A stretch of 45,541 nt of DNA from Pelargonium tetragonum (lineage: Eukaryota; Streptophyta; Magnoliopsida; Geraniales; Geraniaceae), in contig JAYMTL010000155.1 of the NCBI GenBank assembly GCA_036897445.1, forward strand, positions 1 through 45,541. The letters run 5' to 3'. A program made the translations under genes and the position numbers. Under the pieces are notes generated by a model. The model was not told where the DNA came from. It did no database searches and worked only from the letters and a program-made list of their open reading frames with translations. Positions 15,334 to 27,260 of the stretch are shown in pieces; positions within the stretch are counted from its first letter, which is position 1; the number at the start of each line of letters is the position of its first letter.

Positions 15334-15351
15334 TTCTATAGATCTATAGAA
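15334..15351. repeat. 18-bp perfect palindrome
   Basis: TTCTATAGATCTATAGAA equals its own reverse complement. It contains a central AGATCT. It lies in gene-free AT-rich DNA with no gene nearby, so no operator role can be assigned. Confidence 0.55.
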
Positions 15352-16619
15352 ATATGAAGCCCTTTAATTCTTAAAATTGGGGTTTTAACGAATGAAACCT
15401 CTTAGCATGTACGGGGCCTAAACAACTAAGTACTCATATATTTGTATTTGAAAGATAATAAGTTCCAGGATATATTTTAAGAAAAGCGTTTGATACAGAA
15501 AAATCAAAAGTCAATAAACAACTAAAAACAAATGAAATTTAGAGGAATGTATAAGAATAGTTAAAAGACTCGTTTAGGAACGACTTTTTACAAGGGCCTC
15601 TCTTTCACGGTACCCGGTATTCCATACTTCCATTCGATAATTCGATTTATTCCAGAAAGGAGAAACACAGTCATAGCAAGAAGTTTTCTATTTAAATTTA
15701 AGAGAAGGGTATAGGAGAGTATACTCACTTGTTTATTTCCTTTACTTTTATTACTTTACTAGCCCCGAAATGAAATAGGAGGCCCCTTTTACAGTTATAG
15801 TAGAAAGTAAGGCCTTATGCTTGAAAATGGATGGACTAAGGACAAGCCCTTTCCCAGAACCGTTTCTATTACTACTTTCAGAATTGGTATTTCCTTTAAT
15901 ATTGATATATTAGCCTTGCAGAAAAAGGCTGGCCGAAGCGCTCCTTTTTTAGTTAATTGGTTTTTCTCTTGACTCTTTTTCTTCTATCACAGTAAGCTAA
16001 AAGCTAAGGAGACTTTTTGAAGGATCTATAATTCTAATTCTGGGTATAACCTAAAAAGTTTATTCTGTTTTTATTTATTAAGCGTACAGTATTGTTTCGG
16101 TATTTCTATACGACTACCCTTTAGCAAACTTGTTGTGTCCAACTGAATTTTGTTTTGAGAGTTCTATTCAGACGTAGTCGCAGTTTTCGTGATTAAGTAT
16201 TGGGTAAGACTCCCTGGTTTTCTTTCGAAGTATACAGACATATCTCCTTTTTGCTATTATGAGTATCTGGGTCTTGTTCTCGGATCCCCTTTTTTATGAA
16301 ACTAATCGCAGCGAGAGGATTTTATCTAAAAAAGACTCCCTCTGTGAAACCGAGGAGTATTCTGTTTCTTTCTTTATCCCTCCTTAGGTAAGCAAGCTAT
16401 CACCCCCGCGCAAGGACTCAAAAAACTGTGGGTTCGAGTACCCTTGGGGGTTTTCAAGAGGAGAAACACTCAAATTTGAGCTTTACTTGAATGCAATTTT
16501 TGTGCTTTTTACGCAAAAAGGTTATCTTTTTCGAAGAACAAAATCGCTTAGGTAATATCTCGACGAAAAAAAGCTCTTTTGTTTGTTGCTTGTTTATTTT
16601 ATATACTTTATATTAATTA

Positions 16620-17010
16620 CGTGCTTTGTTAAAAGCTTGACTTTATGAGCTATAACTTCTATCTGTATTAGGATTAAGAGTCATAAGGATAGGGAGTAAT
16701 AGAAAGATTGTAATCCTGTTGTTATGCTTCTTGTAGCTATTGTCTTAGTGTAGCTATGGGTTACTTGTAGCTAGTTTGTTTTTTGTTGTTATTGTCTTAT
16801 TGTATAATATTGTATTAGTAGTTTATATTCTAGTATATGGGTTGTTGTATACACTCTTACTGTCTTACTGGTGGGGTCTTAGGGCTATCGCACCTAAACA
16901 TATAAGTATTGTTGTTTGAGTTGCTAAGCTATATTACTCAGTGTGTTATGTGTTTATCGCTATGGAGGATAGGGGCTTAATAGATATAGGAGATGTCTTT
17001 GGGTAGAATG
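16620..17010 (+). repeat. G/T-rich island, LTR-like or repeat remnant
   Basis: About 390 bases differ sharply from their flanks. The plus strand is rich in TTG, TGT and GTTGTT, poor in CA, and keeps many TG steps that are scarce elsewhere. Short internal repeats are visible: TGTCTTAGTG (16741), TGTCTTATTG (16793) and TGTCTTACTG (16861), and (T/G)TGTAGCTA at 16731, 16748 and 16765. There is no protein frame. Strand-asymmetric, non-coding, internally repetitive DNA of this length fits a solo LTR or UTR remnant, which may be too short or too young to have been hit by RIP. I could not fix terminal repeats or a target-site duplication, so the element class is open. The boundaries are approximate. 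Confidence 0.35.
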
Positions 17011-19500
17011 TAGAATTAAGTAAAAAGAAAAGGATTGGTATACACCCCTTCTAAACTTTATGCGTCGTTATCTAACTGCGGAACTCTTTAATAATTTTAA
17101 GAAAAGCTTGAATATCTTTCTTTTTCAATAAAGGAAGAAGTATGCTCTTTATGGTGCCTAACCTAGAAAATGAATAAAAAACCTCAACTTCGTCTCAATA
17201 TACTTTGCGGGGATATGCTCTATGCTAATTACTTTTTATCTGTACTGAGATACTGTCCTTAATGAGTTTCGTTGACATTGAGATTCCTTTTTTATTAATG
17301 TGAGCTCGCTTTGACTCCTCCACAAATTTCAAGAGCCATTTTCAAGACTTTAAAACTACAAAGTAACTTCTTAGTTATAGAATAGAGGGCAAATGTACTC
17401 CTTGAAAATAGGTACCCGTCTTTAAATGAATTTCACCCCTTTTTCTCGGACAACTTTTTAATGAGTAATTATCCAAGCCCCTTTGAACAAGACTCTAATA
17501 AAAATGTTTTAGTTTTTGTTCTATTTATTTAAGTTTTACTAAAGACTTTTTTTAATAATTGCTTATTATAATATATTATTTAAGTCTTCTGTCAAGCAAA
17601 ATAAAGTTACTTTGAGTCCAAAGCTAGGGAAACCTGAGATTGTAAAAAGTACTGCCTAAAATTAGACTATTAAGAAACCCCGAAAAAGAAGGGGCTCCTG
17701 CATCAATAAAAGACAAACTTTGGTTGCTTTACTTTAAATTTTAATGCTAAAAATTTTTGGCGGAGCCTGCAAGACTTCCGGACTAAGAAAATAAGATAGC
17801 TTCTACACAAAGAAGCTTGTACTAAATAAAAACTTATTAAAAATTTACTGTACTATAGAGAAATAGGAAAGCCCTAAATATCTATGAACTCTCTCCTCGC
17901 GTTTATTTTATATAACAAACCCCTAAGGCTTGCCCCAGTAATAGAGTCAAAACTCTTATTTTTTCTAAGCTATTCCTAATTTTACTATCACAACATGGGC
18001 GTAGAGTCCCAAGGGTTTTTATCTATCAGCAAAAAAACTCTACTATTATAAAAGGATTTTAGCTACATTAGACGCATGAGGCTCGCCTTTTCCTGGTTAT
18101 ACTTTAATATAGGCATCTCAAAGCAAGTATAATCTTATAAAAACCTGTAAAAGCGCAAAGTTTCTCTAAAAAAATCCCTGTAGAAAGCGTTTAGGGCTAG
18201 CAGCTTTTTGTACTCAAAGATATAGGCAAGGAAGTTTTTCCGTGTTAAACTAATCCCAAGCACCGTCGCTTTAAGGGATACCGCTCAACCTAGAGTAACA
18301 CAATATTAGGAGACTCTTTCTTATATGTATTCTATTTAGTTAGTAAGGTCTCTTATTATCAAGAATTTAACCGAGTGGTAAGAAGCTAAAGCTAGGTTAG
18401 GACTATAAGCTTGTTGTTACATAAGGTAAAAATGACGATAAAGGATACTCCAAGAACACTTGCAATTTTTTTTTGTATTTTTAGACTATACCAATTAAGT
18501 TCTAGCTTCGGTAATATAAAATTTTTTATCTGTGGAGAGATTTTAGTTAGCCCATAAAAGAGGCCGCTAATACAAATGCAGGTAAAGAATTAAGTGTATG
18601 AAAAGGTAAAGTATACTTATAAAGGGTTACTCACGGCTTCTCTGAATTTTGGTTTTATTATCTTTAAAGCAGGTTCAGTTAGTGGAGTTAAAATAAAACG
18701 TAAGTTCTAGCCGATGCAGATGGCAGACTCTTATAGAATTATAAGTCAGAATCCAAGGGGCCCGAAGGAAGTTCCCAGGGTCTTGGTAAGGTGTTAATAA
18801 GAGGGTCCTTTAGAAAGAAGTTTTGCCACATCAGAGATTAGTGCCTTTAAAGTACTAGTAATATTAATGAAAATTTTACGCGCAAGGGAGCCCTTAATAA
18901 CCTATATCTATAGACTTCTACAAAGGAATGAAATAAAGTAAACTAAAACAAAGCACTGAATTTTTTGGGTAGATACGCAGTCCCTTCTATTAGCGAGTTT
19001 CTACTTTCTAGCTAAATTTACACAATAGGACCTACTATTATCTTATTCCTGATAAATGATAAAGAATGAATCCCTTTACAACTTCAAAAATTTCTAGAGG
19101 ACAACAGAACTTACTTGATGAAAAAAGGGCGAGCTACCTACGACCAGGGTTTCCCTTAAACCTTAAACTAGAAAGGAGTGGATATAATACTGAAAAGGGG
19201 GTTCCTGGATTAGTTAACACTAAGAAAAAGAGAGCAAGGTAAACCCAAGTGAGATTTACTATATTACAGCTAGCTTCCTTTAGCCTTCCTTATATAATCC
19301 TTATATAATATAGAGTCCAGAGTACAAATCTTATAAAATAAGAGTAAAAGTTTAGCTTTTGTATTTGTACGCGAGTTCTATTGATACAGCGGGAGTTTCA
19401 TACGAATTGCAGGGACAAGTAACTACAAGCATCGTGCACTACCTATATGGGATGGGCACTCTCTTTTGTTTTTCCTTTTTTATGAAAAAGCAACTTTAAG
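17011..19500. other. Gene-free AT-rich stretch
   Basis: Nothing gene-like is visible. Stops are dense in all frames, and the composition and G-run/C-run clusters match the first 16 kb (for example GGGGCTCC near 17691, GGGGCCC near 18758 and GGGCACTCTC near 19454). No inverted or tandem repeat of note was found. Confidence 0.6.
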
Positions 19501-19910
19501 TAATAGTACGATTCGAACCAACGAAAAGCTCATTAATTTCAGAAAGCAGGAAAAAGCTCTTTTAAGCGAATACTAAGCTCTAAAATATTCTTTCTTTTTG
19601 CTATCCGCTTACGGAAACTTTGAATCAGAACTAAGCAAAAGTCTTCCTTATTGACTTCTTTAGTAGGATCGAATAAAATTTCTTTTTTAAGTGTCTCAAA
19701 ACCACCCTTTTAATTCCTTGTACACGAAACTTAATGCGATTCTTAACTAAAACTTGCTATGAACAGGACTCGAACCTATGCCCTTTTTTATAAAGATTTT
19801 GACTTGCCCTCGTTTATATCCGTTTAGAATAAGATTATATACTACCTTGACTAGAGATATATCTACCAAGATTTTTCTATATAAGCGATTCTGCCATTCC
19901 TATCTTGGGC
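19501..19910 (-). other. tRNA-like T-arm signatures (possible tRNA pseudogene)
   Basis: On the minus strand, 19763-19779 reads ATAGG-TTCGAGT-CCTGT. This is a T-arm with a five-pair stem (one G·T) and a B-box-like loop. It is followed by TCATAGCA, as an acceptor strand plus discriminator, and then TTTT (complement of 19749-19752), as in a Pol III terminator. About 140 bases upstream in the minus sense lies GATAGGAATGGCAGAAT, which resembles the start of a long-variable-arm tRNA but pairs only partly (about 5 of 7) with the acceptor strand. The spacing is far too long for an intact tRNA without an intron. A second B-box-like TTCGAAT (19511-19517) has poor stems. I read this as a decayed tRNA-like sequence or a coincidence, not a working gene. 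Confidence 0.15.
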
Positions 19911-22900
19911 TTACCTCCCTTTTCATGTACTCTATTTTATAAGTACTTTAGCCTTAGACAGAGAAAGCATTTCATTCTAAGATTTCAATGCTACAGCTAA
20001 CTAAATTAAAATAAAACTTCCTTGCAATGCAATCTCTGCGGGAAAATAAGCTGGGGATCCGAAATTCAAGATAATTATCTTATTCCTTAGTCCACATCTG
20101 CTTGTTTCGAGTTAAAAAATTCTGTATCTTTTTATTACATAACCTTGTATAGAGTCCACTAAGCCGAGGATTTACATAGATTAACCTAAAAGCTGGCTCT
20201 TTAATAACACAAACAACTTAAGGAGGTAATCCTTAGATTTTACGCTTAATCGGTTAAAGTGCGTCGTACAGGAATCCAGTAAAAAACCAATATGAATCCG
20301 TCTTATAGTACTGCGCTAGTAATTAAAATTATACATGTTGGGGTTTAATATTAGAGTTAGGGGATCCTTTTTGTTAGTTTAGTACAGTGGTCAAAAAAGA
20401 GTTCGTATTGTGCCTTATAGAAGTGTACGGAAAGTAGATAATTATTAAGGAATAGCGATAAGGTTTTCTAGATATTAGTCTAAAGTTTTAAATCAAAAAG
20501 GAATATTAGTATAGATACGTTAAAAATCTTAAGAAACCAAAAAGTCTTTATTCAGTACAATTAAAAAGTATAAAGGACAAGCCTAAAATTCTATTCAAAT
20601 TATATTGCAGAAAAGCTTTGAATTCATTTTCTTTGAATGAATACGCTATAATGGGGCATCCTAGTTATTTCTCTTTTTAGAATTGGGTTTTATATTTTAC
20701 CTAAAACTAAAAAGGGGCAGATTCCTTGCCGGTAAAGATAGAATTGTTGAAATAGATAGGGGTGCTCGTGCTGTTATGAGTTACTCGGCGAGCTCGGAAG
20801 AAGAATCCAAAGGAATACCTCTGCATTAAAAATTTCCTCAATCACTTTGCTAGAACTTTGTGGCATACCCAACTGACTACAATCCCTGTTTACAGATATA
20901 TAATGTGCTGGGGAACCCCGTTAAGACATCAAACTTTGCTTCCCTTTATTCAAACCCTTTTTTGTCTAAGTGTAAGCAGCTAATTTATAGACTTATTCTT
21001 GAGAAGAAACTCTTATTTTTTAAGTTTAAGCGGGACCTCCTAATTGGATAATCCCAAGTTAAACATGAGTTGGATTGGAATTGAGTTACTTCCTGGTTTA
21101 AATCAAAGTCTACCTTACTAACTAAAAGGACTCGACTCCTTCTATTATCCCACAATATCTTTTTCTGAGAAATTCCACAAAAGTAGGAAAGCCTAATAAA
21201 GTTCTAAAATGAGTCCGCTACTTATTTGGGTTAAGGGCCACTTGCAGAGTTCTCCCTTATGGATGCTGTAAAATGACATTGTAGAGAGCTATCCCTTATT
21301 ATATAAAATGAAAAAGAGAACTTAGAACTTTTGATAGTAAAAAAGAATGATAGAGAGACTTTAGTAGCTTAATGTTTATATAAATTGACTCCTTGTATCA
21401 TGGGTATTCTCCTTACATCAGAGCAAAAAAGCTAATACTAAAAAGTTCGTTGCTTTTAATTGACCAATAAAAATTGAAAAGTTTTCCTTAAGTAGTTTAT
21501 ATTCCTGAATAAAGCCGGCGTAAGTTAAGGTTTATAGACCTAAGTATAAAAAGGCAAGAATTCGTAAATATCCATACATAAAAAATTCCAGATTGTTTGA
21601 TTACACAAGAGTTATCCTAATTTTCTAGCTCAAGCTTGCTTAGCAGCCCTTATTTGGATTTGGTTGTAGATGTCCTACTTTAGTCCTTAAAATTTTACTA
21701 ATAGCTAAGGTGTCCTCACAATGCTTTATTTCTGTGTTATACAGACCCCATAAAAAGCTGCAAAAAGGGAGAGTTTTAAAGTAGGTCAAGGTATGCCTCA
21801 AGTGATACATGTTTGAATAGCCAATAGGACAAACATAGAGAGGGCGCCTTTCATTTGTTGGGTAGTATACCCGGTAAAAAAGAAAATTACACTCAACTGC
21901 TGTAACAAGATTAACCAGCAATAGATTTAGTAGTTTATGTTTATGCGGATTCGCTTAATACTAGCCTAGCGAGTAAGTAACCTTTCTCATATCCAACCTT
22001 ATTTAAAAACGAGATGCCCCTTCATGATAGTCAGGATCCCGCAGCTAGGAAAGATTCTAGAATTTATTTGTATTATTACCTTTCACTTCTGGACCCACTC
22101 TTATTAATTAGTATTAGGGATCTAAAGCTAAACTCTCCAAAACCCGGCTTCCGGGTGGAAACTCTAAGACTGAACGCTAGGAACAGCAAAGTTTTGTTTA
22201 ATAGGATTTACACAAGACACCGCCGTGTAAAGGACTCCTCTAATTACTGCCTTCTAACTGATTCCCCATAAACCTAGACTCAAGAGCTTCATAGTACCTC
22301 CCCTCCTTCTCTAGTAACCGATACTACAGCCCTGTAAGACCCGTACTTTAATAGATATCTTATTTACAAGAGCCTCCTACTATAAGACATAAGTTTGAAA
22401 TAAGAAACGAGGATAAAAAAATATATAGCTAAACAAAGGGATACTTTAGCTTTTATTTGTTTCGTATCGTACAATCTAGGTTCAGGAAAAGAAAAAAGCA
22501 GGCCCTAAGCGTGCGCGTAGTCTCAACTCTCTTTTGTAACAATGTAATCTAATTTTAGGTTATTCTATAGCCTATTGAAAAGCCAGACTAACAAGGTTTT
22601 CTTTTTCCCGAATCCGAGCGTTTCCATTAGTTAAAATTGAGTATCCTGGTACAGGTTTAGTTTTTTTACCCACGGGGCACTTGAAGTGTGTTAAAAATGT
22701 AACTCATTTTTACTACGCAGGTTTGAAAATGAAATTCTTATCCATTCTTAATGCTACACAAATAGAATTCGTAATATACACCCTTGTTATTTGAACAGGG
22801 AGTCCTTTTATAGCATTCTCATAACATGGAATTGGTTGATTCCTTTTTGTTAATAATTAGAGGAAGCAAGAACAAGAATAGGGAATTTCTTTTCAAGAAA

Positions 22901-25900
22901 GGCAACGGGGTCTTTCTTAAGACTGAACAAATCTTGAATAGGGATATTGCAGGTTTTTTTAGCATAATAACTGTAGACTTACAATAAAAGTCAATTCTGT
23001 CATAAAGGGTTGTAAAGTTACAATACAAAGCGTCAGGGTGTTTTGAGCAATTCTTGTCATGCATACTAAGAAAAAAAGTAAATAGAAAGTTATACTAAAC
23101 CAAAAACTCTAAGAGATTTAAGCCTAAAAAGGAGTGTTCCATGGGAAGCTAATTTACTACCAAGCTTTCGCGAAAAAGAATTTTCCTTGATAATGGAAGA
23201 GGAACCCTTATGCTAAGTCCGATCCTTTAAATTTCTTTTAGTCATTTACCTCAATAATAGACTACAAAGTCATTCTTGTTCCTAGGATCTACGTATCAAC
23301 AAGGGCAGAGATTTACGAAGTAAAAGCAATACCAAAAAGACAGCTCCCTTTTGTAAATAGGAGCTCTATGGGTTACATTCCAATTAACTAGAGTCCACAA
23401 GTCTAAAAAACCTGGGGCTAAATATCGGCGGAGTATAAGTAAGAAAAAGTACCTTACGAAGAAGCAAAGGTTAGGAATCCCCTTTCTTATAGAGAGAGTC
23501 TCTAAGTCTCTGCTAGTAATAAGTAAAGTATGAACTAAAATCTATCTGACGTTTTTCTTTATCTTAAAAGAGGGAAGAACCTTCTAAGTCTATAAACTAA
23601 ACCCAAGAAGAAATTGCGTAGACTAGGAATACTAATTCAAGCTACCTCTTTTGTTTTTATATTACTTTACTCTGGTTCCCCGTCATTGAGGGGGGCCCTT
23701 TGTAAGGTTAGGAGTCAATCTCTCTTTAATTAAAATCTTTATCAATTGCAGGATTTACCATACCTATTTACTAGATTCCATAGAAAGGACTTAAATAATT
23801 TATTCTTAAGATACGGACACCTTGGTGTTATACTCTGTTAATCCAAAAATTTATCTACTCCTTGAAGTGAAAAGGCACTAAATAAAATAGTACATAAGTA
23901 CTCTTGTAAAGTAGGATTAAATACTAACATACGGGTATTTTGAAACTTTAAAACCGGTTACTGACTAATTAATATCCGAGAATTCCTTATAATTATAAAT
24001 TATATAATTTAAGTCCTATTGGGTTGGTTGTGTGCTTATAGCTTATCTAACAGGGTGAAGCTTTGTATAAAAAAAGTAAAGTATTGATATTCAGTTAGCC
24101 AGTTCCTCTATTTTATTGTTTACTTATTAGGAAGAAATTTATGTAAATGTAAACGGATTTCTTTTAATTGTAAGAATAAGAATGAAGAAACTTCATAAAA
24201 AGCCCCCCTATAAAAAAATCTGGGATCCCTTTAAAAATATTGATAAGTATGAATTCTTGATTGAAACGAGAGGAATAATACATTCATTTTGGTTTCAAGG
24301 GTTTCAAGAGCGGGAGTTTTTGTCTAAGTAGTCTCGGAAATGCTTCGGAGTAAAACCTAAACAAGGTATAATGAATATTCTATAATCCTATAAACTCTTA
24401 AATTACTTCGTACTTTTACAAATTAAAAGCACCTTAATTTATGTTATATATTTTGGAGTTAATTCTTGTAAATTTCTATTTATTTTAGGGATAGCTTGGG
24501 CAAGTCTTTATAAACTCGTATAAGTAAAAAGAAGGAAACAAAATATTATAAGGGACTACATCAAAGATATTATACAGAGTAAGAAATTTAGTACTATAAA
24601 GTAAAAGAAAGGGCTTTAGCTAAAAAATTCTTTGTAACAGAATGATATAAAAAGTAAGTTAAATAGGTAAGGGGCTCCCAGAACTCTAGTAAATTCTCTG
24701 GAGTTGATATAAAAAAACTACGCTTTACAAATTTATACTTAAGGAGTACCGGTAATTAAATTAAAAAGCTTTAGTAACATCTCTTCATATAAGGAATCTG
24801 TACTGATTTAATAAATAAGTAATAAGGCTATCTATTTACAGGGAATTCCCTTTTTCTTTTTATTAAGTTAGGGGAAAACCGTAATTTCAAGAGTAACTTT
24901 CCTAGGGTTTCAATCGGATAGTTAAGGAATCAGAAAATCGTAGTTTTAGGAAGGAGCTTTTAGCTTGGGACTAGGGAGTTTATAATTCTTTTTTGTAATC
25001 AGAAGCTTCTGGTTTATCTATCTCTCCTTAAAACTAAACCCGCTTTTGCTTACAAGATTTTATAAAGTCAATTTTGATTTTAAAGACCCTCATATAAGGT
25101 AATACGTTATAAGCAGCCCTTTAGTATAGCAATAAAAAAGGAAAGACTTTTATTCTCATCTTGATAAGGCCTTGACTAAAAAAAGTAGAGTAAGTCAAGC
25201 TTTGTTTTATATTTGTCCCCGGTACATTTAAGTAATTAAGACAGAAGATTTCAGGTTCAGGGGTTGCGCTAACGTATTTTCCCGCTTTATTGTGAAAGCT
25301 ACCCGCAAAGGATGCCAAAAAGTTAAATCAACATATCACAGAAATTTCTTTTTATCCTTTTTTAACAAACCTAAAATGAAAGAAAACTTTTAAGGGAAGT
25401 CCGGGTTATTCGCTCAAGTTCCCTGTGCTTTAGCTCCGTGGATGTTCCCTTTCTAGACTAAGCCGTTACCCTTAAAACTCCGAAAACAAGTATTAATTTC
25501 AAAGCAAAGAGGGCAGGAGATCCCAGGGTTTTTTAAGCGTCGGAATACAAGAGGGAATTGCCCGCTGGAGCTTAATTGACTTTTATTAACTTTATAAATT
25601 AAATAAAAATAAAGAAGGAGTGCTTTTATACTTAAGAAGTAGGCCCAGCTAATACTCATTCTTTCTAAAAATAGACTTTGACGTAAGATACAAAAAGGGG
25701 TTTCTTTTTTCCTAGTCAGAAGATCCTGTATATACACTACGATACACTTGATTCTAAAACTGTTCGCAAAAAGCAGGAAAGGGGACCCTAAATTAAAGTC
25801 TCAAATCCTAGTAAATTCCCAACAAATAGACTCCGTTCACTCGCTATGGATCAAAGTAAATTGAGTGCTGCCTTTATCAGCTAAGTTCTGCAATCCAATA

Positions 25901-26560
25901 CTCTTTCTCTCTTGACAAAGATCCAACTAAAAAAATCCCTTGGTTTTCCTAGGTCTAAGGGCGTAAACTAGAAATAGAAAACGGAAAGTGGGAAACCCTT
26001 TTTATTTATATTTAGAAAACTAACAGAGCAAGGGCTTTTGTTAATTTTTAATCTCTTCTACTAGGCAGGGGGAATAAGAAAGCAATCCTTCTAGCTCCTC
26101 TACAAAGCTACTTTTATTAGTAATTGGAACAAAGAAACTGAGAGACCCTTTGAGCTGCTATGTAGTTCTATTTTCATTTTCTGTATATAGGACCTAAACA
26201 TTCCGCAGGGATTAGGAAGAGAATGCAAGTACTTCGGGTAGGCATTTTCAGCTGATATTATGTTAGAGGCACTCTCGATTGCACCAAATTACTAATGGGG
26301 ACTCCGGAAAGACTAAACTGTAGATACTAGAAAAGATATCTAAGAATGAAGATACTCGCCCCCATCGACTGAGGAGAAAGGGTAGCCCTCCCTTAATCCC
26401 TTAAGCCTTTTTTAGGAGGGTCCTAATAAAAAGAAAAAGATCAAAAAAGGGAAGATAGATGAAACCAAACAAAGCTAAAGTTTATATAAATTCTTGCGTT
26501 TTGACAGTTTTACGTCAAAATTGACTATATAATTTTCGAATAGCTTACTTTAGTTTAGAA
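19911..26560. other. AT-rich stretch with scattered chance-sized open frames
   Basis: No gene is recognised. Between 20860 and 23064 four open frames of 63-93 codons lie close together on both strands: 20860-21051 plus, 21640-21921 minus, 22014-22271 plus and 22819-23064 minus. Two of them (22014 and 22819-23064) begin with true ATG. None has a recognisable motif, signal peptide or family resemblance. Sequence around 21.64-21.92 kb keeps more CA/TG steps than its surroundings: in row 21781-21840 I count CA+TG 10 against AC+GT 8. Further frames at 25121-25318 and 25453-25737 (minus) are also unrecognised. The remainder, including 23.1-25.1 kb, is AT-rich background; 23.98-24.01 kb is an almost pure A/T run. 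Confidence 0.45.
26499..26520. repeat. Hairpin next to a compositional boundary
   Basis: TTTTGAC (26499-26505) and GTCAAAA (26514-26520) are exact reverse complements with an 8-base loop. It sits about 50 bases before the G-poor island starts and could mark an element edge. A 7-bp arm on its own is weak evidence. Confidence 0.3.
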
Positions 26561-26980
26561 AGAAGGAGGTATTATCCTATAACTATTAATATAACAATTA
26601 AACAATACACTACTGTCTATTACTATTACTTATAAAAATCTTTCTAATCAAAATGCATAAGTAACTTAAAACTAAACTAGACAATTAACATTATACATAA
26701 GATTACTGTATACTACTTTCCTACCTGGATGGTCCACAGCCCCCTTATCTTTCTATTAAGACTCTTCCTTCTAAAGCCTCTCTCTAACTCTAAAAAAGAA
26801 AGTCATAAGAAAAGTTATAAGTCAAGCAATTTAGACAAAAATACATGTACTACTAAGCTATTTCTTAGATATACTCCCCTCTCTACCCCCTTTAGAAGAG
26901 GAATACCCTAGCGATACTAAGTTTAGGGGATACTAACAAGAAGACTAAGACAGGTATAAAGAGTAAGCCTCCAGTTATAA
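26560..26980 (+). other. G-poor leader of a fossil block, with a small ATG frame
   Basis: From about 26577 to 26720 the plus strand has very few G, in contrast to the flanks. It carries repeated ACTATTACTATTACTTAT-like text. A 60-codon frame then opens at a true ATG (26729-26911). Its product is hydrophobic at the N-terminus (residues about 5-18, Leu/Phe-rich) and Ser/Lys-rich in the middle. I do not recognise the protein. The composition break and the lysine-rich sequence that follows suggest a leader or LTR/UTR-like piece plus the worn start of a repeated coding element. Whether the small frame was ever translated is unknown. Confidence 0.3.
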
Positions 26981-27260
26981 ATTTAGCTGCAAAGACTAAG
27001 AAAACAAGGATCCATAAGGACTACTAAGAAAGAGGGTATAGCTGCGAAGAGTCTGAAAGAAGTTGGGATACAGAAGAAGAGGAAGGGTATATTTCGGAGG
27101 AAAGTAAGTACAGGTATCTGGGCTGAGAAAAGGGCTCAGGTAAGCGCATATTATGTAGGGTTGAAAGTTTCAAGTTATAAGCCCACTAAAATTGAGAAAT
27201 GTAAGTGAATATAGCTACTTCGAGAGCCTAGAGTGGGTTTCGAAGAAATATAGTGCGGGG
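26981..27260 (+). pseudogene. Lysine-rich coding-like fossil, plus-strand copy
   Basis: Coding-like sequence rich in AAG/AAA lysine codons, including a stop-free run of about 70 codons ending near 27199 with no ATG start. It contains two copies of the dispersed core: TAGCTGCAAAGACTAAG (26984-27000) and GGTATAGCTGCGAAGAGT (27035-27052). These read locally as Leu-Ala-Ala-Lys-Thr-Lys and Gly-Ile-Ala-Ala-Lys-Ser. The same core recurs on both strands at 38.1-41.1 kb, so this is a repeated element and not a single host gene. Composition keeps more G on the plus strand than its AT-rich flanks. The family is not identified. A basic gag-like, DNA-binding or histone-H1-like repeat protein is conceivable from the composition alone. 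It is broken. Confidence 0.4.

Larger units (their letters stand above)
1..16600. other. Gene-free AT-rich block, probable RIP-worn DNA
   Basis: I see no supportable gene here. Stops are dense in all six frames, and the open frames that exist (573-764 minus, 3524-3802 plus, 9154-9465 plus, 12960-13193 minus and shorter ones) have no family motif and are of chance length. Bases are AT-rich. Pyrimidine-to-purine steps are very often TA. The remaining G and C sit in short clusters where a purine run meets a pyrimidine run, for example GGGGCCTC near 860, GGGATCCC near 2390 and GGGCACTCTC near 2043. In ascomycetes this is the expected residue of C-to-T change at CpA on both strands. No tandem array, tRNA or rRNA was recognised. 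What was here before decay cannot be read by eye; transposable elements are the usual source in such blocks. Confidence 0.6.

Noticed and set aside
16426-16450. GGTTCGAGTACCC, tRNA B-box-like
   Set aside because: The flanking bases do not form a five-pair T-stem and there is no acceptor or A-box nearby.
21640-21921. 93-codon minus-strand frame with mixed residue composition
   Set aside because: Starts on TTG, no motif and no context. Kept only as part of the open-frame cluster finding.
22014-22271. 85-codon plus-strand frame with an ATG start
   Set aside because: No recognisable domain and no supporting signals. Length is within chance expectation.
25453-25737. 94-codon minus-strand frame with a C-P-L-C near its end
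   Set aside because: Non-ATG start, and a single CPLC is not a zinc-finger pattern.
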